Of a DNA stretch of 5,013 nucleotides, positions 1 through 5,013 are shown one piece after another. The notes beneath the pieces were generated by a model. It searched no databases and was not told where the DNA came from. It worked only from the letters and a program-made list of their open reading frames with translations. Source of the stretch: an uncultured Porphyromonadaceae bacterium (GTDB lineage Bacteria > Bacteroidota > Bacteroidia > Bacteroidales > Muribaculaceae); contig UROS01000165.1 in assembly GCA_900549445.1 (NCBI GenBank), positions 1 through 5,013 of the forward strand, in the 5' to 3' direction. Positions within the stretch are counted from its first letter, which is position 1, and every line of letters begins with the position of its first letter. A program made the position numbers and the translations under genes.

Positions 1-248
1 GCGCCGCAGCCGCAAAACGCCGCCAGGAGCGTCAGGCCGCGAAAGAAGAAAACCGTCAGCTCCACACTGAAAAGCCAGCCGAAAAACCCGCCGAGACTCC
101 CGCAGCTCCCAAACCGAAGAAAGAAATCCGATACAGTCCCGGCGGATACCGTATCTACGACCGCGACGACCCGCGTTATTACGACGACTTCCGCGCATAC
201 TACGGCCTCCCGCCGCTCGACCACAGCGGCTGCGTCTTCGACGATTAA
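1..248 (+). CDS. C-terminal tail of an unidentified charged protein (partial, 5' end off window)
   Basis: Reading from base 3 gives 81 uninterrupted codons ending in TAA at 246-248; the start is left of the window. I do not recognise the protein. The visible part begins with a basic, Ala/Lys/Arg/Gln-rich stretch (residues 1-20), probably helical or coiled-coil. Next comes a low-complexity Glu-Lys-Pro-Ala linker (about 21-43, with PAEKPAETPAAPKPKK). It ends in a compact segment rich in Tyr, Asp and Arg (about 44-81), including YRIYDRDDPRYY and DDFRAYYGLPPLDHSG, finishing in VFDD. No Cys pair, transmembrane segment or catalytic motif is visible; the single Cys lies five residues from the end. 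The biased composition suggests a disordered linker leading to a short C-terminal motif, perhaps for interaction, but that is inference. It converges on the minus-strand EFR1 gene. The open frame, sensible codon use and position favour a real gene; function is unknown. Confidence 0.7.
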   Translation, partial: AAAAKRRQERQAAKEENRQLHTEKPAEKPAETPAAPKPKKEIRYSPGGYRIYDRDDPRYYDDFRAYYGLPPLDHSGCVFDD

Positions 249-317
249 GAGGTAAGACAGAAAGTGTTTGTGCATTAAAAAGGCAGATATGGCACAGCTA
301 AAGTGATGCAAATCAGT

Positions 318-341
318 AGGGGCGCTATATTTAGCGCCCGC
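318..341. repeat. Left arm hairpin of the inverted repeat
   Basis: A perfect 8-bp stem, GGGCGCTA at 320-327 with TAGCGCCC at 332-339, surrounds a TATT loop. Two extra bases on each side (AG before, GC after) complete the 24-nt unit shared with the right arm. The downstream sequence is A-rich with no T-tract. Confidence 0.8.
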
Positions 342-400
342 AGAATCAAAACGTATCCCACCCGGAACAAAATGAAGCTGAATGAAAATGTCCGGACTCA

Positions 401-424
401 GCGGGCGCTAAGTATAGCGCCCCT
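401..424. repeat. Right arm hairpin of the inverted repeat
   Basis: The same 8-bp stem, GGGCGCTA at 403-410 with TAGCGCCC at 415-422, surrounds an AGTA loop. The unit is inverted relative to the left arm. For the minus-strand operon this is the first hairpin met after the EFR1 stop codon, 78 nt downstream, and no U-run follows in that direction. Confidence 0.8.
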
Positions 425-502
425 TCAATATCCTGATTATTAATTGTTTATCGCATTGTTGAGGCATAGTTACTGTCTGCGCTACCCTGGCAAATCTATT
501 CT

Positions 503-1240
503 CTAATCCCCCGGGAACAGATACTGACCTTTGCGGAGTGTGGCGCGGCCGTAAGCTACGGCGTGTTGCGGACACACATGGTAGCAGGCGAGGCAGAACG
601 CGCAGTAAGAACCCCACTCGGGCCGGCGCTCGGCGTTGAACGCGATGTTGGAAAGCGGGCACGCTTTCACGCAGCGTCCGCACGAGATGCAGTCCTCTGT
701 AGCACGGAACCGGCGCGGCGACATGTCGTGGCGCACGAACCACGGATAGATAATCCGGGTTTTTACCCATGCCCACGAACCGGTTACAACATCGTCGGCC
801 GTTTCTTCGCGGCTGATGGCTTCCGCCACGCGGGCTATACGCTCTTCGGCGGCACTGATTTTCCGCGCGGCAAGTTCTGGCGAGTCTACGTCGAAACCTT
901 TCATACACACGTAGTTGTTGGGCATCTGCACGGAGTAGGTGCCGACTGCGGTCCAGCCGCGGCGCGCAATGTCGGCGCGCCACATGCGGTGGGCGAGACC
1001 TATGTCGTCGCCGCAGGTGCATACCAGATGGCAGCGCGTCTCGGCAGGCGCGCTGAGCGAGCCGATTACGGTGCGGACGTATGGAGGCACCCCCCACGAG
1101 TAGATCGGAAACACAAATATGAGCCTATCGCCGTTTGTTTTCATTTCAGGGCGCATGAAGCGCACCTCCTCGCCGAGGATTTCGCCGAGGCGCCCGGCCA
1201 CGTGGCGCGAGTTGCCGGTGCCGGAGAACCAGAGTATCAT
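503..1240 (-). CDS. EFR1-family ferredoxin: flavodoxin-like domain fused to two [4Fe-4S] motifs
   Basis: This 245-residue protein is predicted to be a cytoplasmic electron carrier holding FMN and two [4Fe-4S] clusters; its redox partners are unknown. The N-terminus has the flavodoxin phosphate-binding loop FSGTGNS (residues 5-11). The flavodoxin-like fold continues through FPIYSWGVPPYV (44-55) and the CTCGDD segment (74-79). The MPNNYVCMKGF segment (106-116) is also typical of the family as I recall it. A charged helical region (about 120-150) leads to two bacterial ferredoxin motifs: C184-C187-C190-C194-P and C213-C216-C219-C223-P. All eight ligands are present, with the usual pattern in which the last Cys of each motif serves the other cluster. 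No signal peptide or membrane segment is seen. Length is normal for the family. The ATG overlaps the upstream Smr-gene stop codon as ATGA, with an AGGT sequence 6 nt upstream, which supports this start and translational coupling. Anaerobic metabolism is the likely setting; a role in repair is not shown. Confidence 0.9.
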   Translation of the reverse strand: MILWFSGTGNSRHVAGRLGEILGEEVRFMRPEMKTNGDRLIFVFPIYSWGVPPYVRTVIGSLSAPAETRCHLVCTCGDDIGLAHRMWRADIARRGWTAVGTYSVQMPNNYVCMKGFDVDSPELAARKISAAEERIARVAEAISREETADDVVTGSWAWVKTRIIYPWFVRHDMSPRRFRATEDCISCGRCVKACPLSNIAFNAERRPEWGSYCAFCLACYHVCPQHAVAYGRATLRKGQYLFPGD

Positions 1241-2304
1241 ATCGTTACCTGGGTTGCGCCGAAGCCGTATTCGCGGAAGGAGGCGTCCTGCACGTCGTGT
1301 CCTTTGTAGCGGTGGTTGAGTTCCTTCAGGAGAGCCTGACGGAGCACGCCTTCACCCTTGCCGTGGATAAACACGATTTTCTGACCCTTTTTCGACAGGT
1401 TCACGTCCATCACGCGGCGGAACTCGTCGATCTGCAGGTTGAGCATCTCAGAGTTGGAGAGTCCGGCGGTAGAGTCGATGAGTTCGGTTATGTGGAGGTC
1501 TACCTCGATAATACCTGAATCCTTGCGGTGCTTTTTCTCCACCGGTTTGCGGATCTGGCGGTCGGCGTTCTTTTTGGCACGGATGCCCTCTTCGAGGCGC
1601 CACGAGTCGATTACGGCAGCGCGGCGCGGAACGTCGTTCTTAACGATGTCGACCGCTATCACCGGTTTGTCGAAATACGGATTGTCGTGGAAGCAGTGCA
1701 GCTTGAAGAATTTCGACGTGTCGAGACTTGTCTCCACGATGGCGGGCGATTTGAGAGCGAACTGCCGGTCGGACTTGAATGCGATATACTGCAGTGCTAT
1801 GCGGTCCATCGCAGGAAGGTCGGCGGTGGTTATCTCTTCGAGCCATAGCTGGATATTGGGTTCCACCATCCCGGAGTAGCGTGTGGTCCACCCTTTGTCC
1901 TCGTCGGCGCGGGTGAGGTAGGTGAAATAGAGATAATAGTTCGAGTCGTTGACGAGATATACGTCGTGGGTGGTGGTGTTGAGGTGCTTTATTTCGGCCG
2001 GTTCGTAGGCGAGAACCACGTTGAGTTTGTCGCCGCCTTCGGTTTCCGACGTGTCGGGCGCAGGTGCCGGTCTGGCGGATGAAGACTCGGCCCGCGGAGC
2101 CGGCGCCGCCGGTGCGGCTGCCGGTTTCGACGGTTTCGGCGCCGGCTGAGATCCGGCTTCAGCCACTACCACGCACTCGCGCAGCAGAACCGGGGTCTCG
2201 AACCCGTCGGGTTCTTCCACGAAAGCAATGTTGTTTTCAATCCTTGTTATGCGCCCTCCTCCGACGGAGTTCAGGTAGCGCACGGTATCTCCGATTTTTG
2301 CCAT
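1237..2304 (-). CDS. DUF2027 and Smr domain-containing protein
   Basis: This 355-residue protein is of a type found in Bacteroidota. Residues 1-45 (MAKIGDTVRYLNSVGGG, then EEPDGFETPVLLRECVVV) form a small beta-rich module typical of the DUF2027 N-terminus. A Pro/Ala/Ser linker (about 51-91) follows, then a predicted beta-sandwich (about 92-225), a basic stretch (about 240-263) and a C-terminal Smr domain (about 265-355). The Smr domain shows VDLH (268-271) and IHGKGEGVLRQAL (313-325), ending in the GFGATQVTI signature, close to the Smr domain of MutS2. Smr domains bind nucleic acids and some nick DNA or RNA; activity here is inferred, not shown. I chose the ATG at 2304 because MAKIGDTV is the usual family start. 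An in-frame ATG at 2367 would add 21 unrelated residues and overlap uvrA by 56 nt. The gene starts 7 nt after the uvrA stop, without a clear Shine-Dalgarno sequence, and its TGA overlaps the next start. The protein is probably cytoplasmic. Confidence 0.9.
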   Translation of the reverse strand: MAKIGDTVRYLNSVGGGRITRIENNIAFVEEPDGFETPVLLRECVVVAEAGSQPAPKPSKPAAAPAAPAPRAESSSARPAPAPDTSETEGGDKLNVVLAYEPAEIKHLNTTTHDVYLVNDSNYYLYFTYLTRADEDKGWTTRYSGMVEPNIQLWLEEITTADLPAMDRIALQYIAFKSDRQFALKSPAIVETSLDTSKFFKLHCFHDNPYFDKPVIAVDIVKNDVPRRAAVIDSWRLEEGIRAKKNADRQIRKPVEKKHRKDSGIIEVDLHITELIDSTAGLSNSEMLNLQIDEFRRVMDVNLSKKGQKIVFIHGKGEGVLRQALLKELNHRYKGHDVQDASFREYGFGATQVTI

Positions 2305-2311
2305 AATCTTG

Positions 2312-5013
2312 TCAGCTGAGTTTTTGTCTGATAAATGATCCTGTGGCGGATTCAGGATTCGCCGCAATTTCTTCGGGAGTGCCTGTCGCCACTATATAAC
2401 CGCCCTCTTCGCCCCCTTCCGGGCCCATGTCGATAACGTGGTCTGCGGTTTTGATCACGTCGGTGTTATGTTCGATAATCACCACGGTATGGCCAAGCGA
2501 GATCAGGCGGTCGAACGCCTTGAGCAGTGTGGCTATGTCGTGGAAATGCAGTCCGGTGGTAGGTTCGTCGAAGATGAACAGAGTCGGAAGTGAAGTCTCC
2601 GATGCGAAAAACGACGCGAGTTTCACCCTTTGGTTCTCGCCTCCGGAGAGGGTGGAGGAGTTCTGCCCGATCTTTATGTAGCCGAGCCCCACTTCCTGCA
2701 GCGGTTTCAGCCGCTTCACGATTTTCCGCTCTGTCGGTCCCGCGCCTTCCTGAGAGAAAAATTCGATGGCATCGTCGATTGTCATTTCGAGGATGTCGTA
2801 GATGTTCTTTCCGCGGTATTCAACCTCGAGTATCTCCTTCTTGAACCGCTTGCCGTGGCATGCCTCGCAGGGAATCACGATGTCGGCCATGAACTGCATC
2901 TCGATGGTGATGGTGCCCTCGCCCTTGCACTCCTCGCAGCGGCCCCCCTCGGTGTTGAACGAGAACGATGCCGGCGTGAAGCCCATCTGCTTTGCCGCCT
3001 GCTGGTCGGCGAAAAGACGGCGGATTTCGTCGAATGCTTTGAGATACGTGGCGGGATTCGAGCGGGTCGACTTCCCGATAGGGTTCTGGTCGACGAATTC
3101 CACAGCCTTTATGCGGCTCAGATCGCCGGCGAGACCGCGGAAAGTGCCTGGCGCATCGACCGCTTCTCCCAGATGTCGGGCCACGGCACGATACAGGATG
3201 TCGCGGACAAGCGTGGACTTGCCCGAGCCGCTTTTTCCGGTCACAACCGTCATGATTCCGAGCGGGAATCTGACGTCGATGTTCTTGAGGTTGTGCTGCC
3301 GCGCGCCCTTTACCTCAATGAAGTCGCGGCCGCGGCGCCTGACGGCGGGAACGGGAATGGAGAGCTTTCCGGTGAGGTAGCCTGCGGTGAGGCTGTCGGA
3401 TGCCTCGAGTTTCTCAGGCGTTCCGGCGAATACTATTTTGCCGCCGAGGCTTCCGGCCGCCGGCCCTACGTCGATTATATAGTCGGCGGCACGCATTATC
3501 TCTTCGTCGTGCTCCACCACCACGACAGTGTTGCCCAGGTCGCGCAGCTTTTTCAGCACGGCTATGAGACGGCCGGTATCCGACGGATGGAGTCCTATCG
3601 AAGGCTCGTCGAGGATATAGAGCGACCCTACGAGCGAGCTTCCGAGCGACGTGGCAAGGTTGATTCTCTGGCTTTCGCCGCCCGATAAAGAGTTGGACAT
3701 TCTCGACAGGGTGAGGTAGGAGAGACCAACCTCCACGAGGAAGGTAAGGCGGTTGCGTATTTCGGTGAGCAGTCGCGAGGCAATTTTCTGACCGCGTTCG
3801 TCGAGCTGCAGGCTGTTGAAGAATTCGAGCATATCGCCCACCGGCATTTCGGTAAGTTCGGTTATGCTTTTGCCCCCGACTTTCACGTATTCCGCCTCCG
3901 GTTTCAGGCGCGAGCCGTGGCATACGGGGCAGGCGGTCTTTCCGCGGTAGCGCGCCATCATCACGCGGTACTGTATCTTATACTGGTTTTCGGAAACCAT
4001 ACGGAAGAAGTTGTCGATCGACGGGAACATCTTTCCGGCACCCTCCGGCCCGTGCCAGAGCAGGTCGCGCTCCTTGTCGGTGAGGTCTATGTACGGTTTG
4101 TGGATCGGGAACCCGTAGGATGAGGCTACAGATATGAACTCTCTTTTCCATTCGCTCATCTTCTCTCCCCGCCAGGGTGTTATGGCGTCGTCGTAGACCG
4201 AAAGTGCCGGATTGGGAACCACGAGTTCCTCGCTTATGCCGAGCACCTTGCCGAAGCCGCCGCACTCGGGGCAGGCGCCGAGAGGATTGTTGAAATTGAA
4301 CATCATGTCGGTCGGTTCCTCGAAGCGTATGCCGTCGGCCTCGAAGCGAGTGGAGAATTCAATGACCGAAACCGTGGAGTCCGGGTTCCACACGCGGAGT
4401 TCCATCACGCCGTCACCCTCGAAAAACGCAGCTTCAGCCGAGTCGGCGAGACGGCTCAGCTCGTCGCCCTCGTGAGCCACGGCAAGGCGGTCGATCAGGA
4501 GCGAATAGCCTTCGGCAGAGTCGGGAAGGGTATCCTTGCGGGAGAGGAGGTCTTCGATTTCGAGAAATTCGCCGTCGTGCATCACACGTGAGTAGCCGGC
4601 TTTGAGATATACGTCGAGCTGCGAGGCGAAACGCCGCTTCTCGGGCATCACCACCGGGGCGGTCAGAGCAATGCGCGTGCCCTCCGGAAGCTTCATGGCG
4701 GCGGATATCACGTCCTCAACGGTGTGTTTCTTCACCTGCACGCCGCTTACCGGAGAGAACGTCTGCCCGATTCGGCCGAACAGCAACGGCAGATAGCCGT
4801 AGATTTCCGTCGAGGTTCCCACGGTGCTGCGCGGGTTGCGGGTGTTGACTTTCTGTTCGATTGCGATGGCCGGAGGCAGCCCGAGAATCATGTCGCACTC
4901 CGGTTTCGGCATCTTGCCGAGAAACTGGCGCGCGTAGGCGCTCAGGCTTTCAACGTAGCGCCGCTGTCCTTCGGCGTAAAGGGTGTCGAAAGCAAGCGAC
5001 GATTTGCCGGAAC
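2312..5013 (-). CDS. uvrA: UvrA, excinuclease ABC subunit A (partial, N-terminus off window)
   Basis: UvrA is the damage-sensing ATPase that loads UvrB in nucleotide excision repair. The frame stays open from 5011 to the TGA at 2314-2312, giving 899 visible residues. It begins inside the first Walker A (SGKSSLAFDTLYAEGQRRYVESL), so only about 30-35 N-terminal residues are missing. Numbering from the first visible residue, a UvrB-binding region lies at about 85-220. The first ABC signature LSGGESQR is at 442-449 with Walker B ILDEPSIGLH at 466-475. The second Walker A GKSGSGKST is at 592-600, the second signature LSGGENQR at 788-795 and its Walker B FDEPTTGLH at 814-822. The C-terminal zinc module is complete (C692, C695, C715, C718), and CPEC (247-250) and CPVC (361-364) are present. 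Two CxxC pairs usual in other phyla are absent: one is SPVS (86-89), the other lies in a Cys-free stretch near 223-235. Having the UvrB-binding region makes this UvrA1 rather than UvrA2. It is the first visible gene of the operon; its promoter lies off the window. Confidence 0.97.
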   Translation of the reverse strand, partial: SGKSSLAFDTLYAEGQRRYVESLSAYARQFLGKMPKPECDMILGLPPAIAIEQKVNTRNPRSTVGTSTEIYGYLPLLFGRIGQTFSPVSGVQVKKHTVEDVISAAMKLPEGTRIALTAPVVMPEKRRFASQLDVYLKAGYSRVMHDGEFLEIEDLLSRKDTLPDSAEGYSLLIDRLAVAHEGDELSRLADSAEAAFFEGDGVMELRVWNPDSTVSVIEFSTRFEADGIRFEEPTDMMFNFNNPLGACPECGGFGKVLGISEELVVPNPALSVYDDAITPWRGEKMSEWKREFISVASSYGFPIHKPYIDLTDKERDLLWHGPEGAGKMFPSIDNFFRMVSENQYKIQYRVMMARYRGKTACPVCHGSRLKPEAEYVKVGGKSITELTEMPVGDMLEFFNSLQLDERGQKIASRLLTEIRNRLTFLVEVGLSYLTLSRMSNSLSGGESQRINLATSLGSSLVGSLYILDEPSIGLHPSDTGRLIAVLKKLRDLGNTVVVVEHDEEIMRAADYIIDVGPAAGSLGGKIVFAGTPEKLEASDSLTAGYLTGKLSIPVPAVRRRGRDFIEVKGARQHNLKNIDVRFPLGIMTVVTGKSGSGKSTLVRDILYRAVARHLGEAVDAPGTFRGLAGDLSRIKAVEFVDQNPIGKSTRSNPATYLKAFDEIRRLFADQQAAKQMGFTPASFSFNTEGGRCEECKGEGTITIEMQFMADIVIPCEACHGKRFKKEILEVEYRGKNIYDILEMTIDDAIEFFSQEGAGPTERKIVKRLKPLQEVGLGYIKIGQNSSTLSGGENQRVKLASFFASETSLPTLFIFDEPTTGLHFHDIATLLKAFDRLISLGHTVVIIEHNTDVIKTADHVIDMGPEGGEEGGYIVATGTPEEIAANPESATGSFIRQKLS

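Larger units (their letters stand above)
318..424. repeat. REPIN/BIME-like element: two palindromic arms in inverted orientation
   Basis: Two 24-nt arms, 318-341 and 401-424, are reverse complements of each other with one mismatch (T at 330 against G at 412). A 59-nt spacer (342-400) separates them. Each arm is also a small hairpin: GGGCGCTA pairs with TAGCGCCC around a 4-nt loop (TATT on the left, AGTA on the right). The DNA could therefore form either one long 23-of-24-bp stem or two short hairpins. The spacer holds a further 8-bp palindrome, GTCCGGAC, at 390-397. The arrangement matches REPIN/BIME elements, which are mobilised by RAYT-type transposases in other bacteria. No such gene is in the window, so the assignment is structural only. 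It sits almost centrally between convergent genes, 69 nt past one stop codon and 78 nt past the other, so it may also limit read-through. Neither hairpin has a following T-run on either strand, which argues against a classical intrinsic terminator. Confidence 0.65.

Noticed and set aside
318..424. Interpretation of the hairpins as CRISPR repeats or as a classical intrinsic terminator
   Set aside because: There are only two units, in inverted rather than direct orientation, so this is not a CRISPR array. Neither hairpin is followed by a T-tract in either direction, so an ordinary Rho-independent terminator is not supported.
408..1097. A 229-codon minus-strand frame overlapping EFR1 in another frame and running into the right repeat arm
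   Set aside because: The translation is Arg/His/Pro-rich and shadow-like, and it competes with the well-supported EFR1 frame.
563..1309. A 248-codon open frame on the plus strand opposite the EFR1 gene
   Set aside because: Its protein has no recognisable domain, and the minus-strand frame has two complete ferredoxin motifs. Open antisense frames are expected in GC-rich coding DNA.
2098..2147. A perfect 11-bp inverted repeat (AGCCGGCGCCG at 2098-2108 and its complement at 2137-2147) with a 28-nt loop
   Set aside because: It falls in the GC-rich codons of the Pro/Ala linker, where such matches arise easily from low complexity. Nothing else supports a regulatory role.
2305..2367. A longer N-terminus for the DUF2027–Smr protein, starting at 2367
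   Set aside because: The 21 extra residues do not resemble the family, would overlap uvrA by 56 nt, and the MAKIGDTV start fits the expected domain boundary.
2630..3688. A 352-codon open frame on the plus strand opposite uvrA
   Set aside because: It lies wholly within strongly conserved uvrA sequence. Its product is unlike any family I know and is explained by codon bias of the opposite strand.

Overview
The window looks like chromosomal DNA from a gut-type member of the Bacteroidota, probably Bacteroidales and possibly Muribaculaceae. The DNA is GC-rich. The evidence is a DUF2027–Smr fusion protein, which I know essentially from Bacteroidota, a UvrA with Bacteroidota-like sequence features, an EFR1-type flavodoxin/ferredoxin typical of anaerobes, and weak or absent Shine-Dalgarno sequences. 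The family-level placement is inference from memory of related proteins, not a search.

Layout, left to right. Positions 1-248 hold the C-terminal tail of an unidentified plus-strand protein with a charged, Pro/Ala/Lys-rich linker and a Tyr/Asp-rich end. Positions 249-502 are a 254-bp gap between convergent genes. The gap contains a 107-bp element (318-424) made of two near-identical 24-nt arms in inverted orientation. Each arm is itself an 8-bp palindromic hairpin, and the whole resembles a REPIN/BIME-type repeat. Positions 503-5013 carry three tightly packed minus-strand genes, transcribed right to left: uvrA (its N-terminus lies off the right edge), then a DUF2027–Smr protein, then an EFR1-family iron-sulfur flavoprotein.

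How the genes may work together. The uvrA stop is 7 nt before the Smr-protein start, and the Smr-protein stop overlaps the EFR1 start in an ATGA junction, so the three are almost certainly co-transcribed from a promoter beyond the right edge. UvrA is the damage-recognition ATPase of nucleotide excision repair. Smr domains are nucleic-acid-binding and sometimes nuclease domains, found also in MutS2. EFR1 proteins are predicted low-potential electron carriers. A link between repair and the Smr protein is plausible. A link to EFR1 is only positional.

Nothing here is clearly a new defence or mobile system. The points most worth a second look are the REPIN-like element and the paired loss of two CxxC motifs in UvrA.
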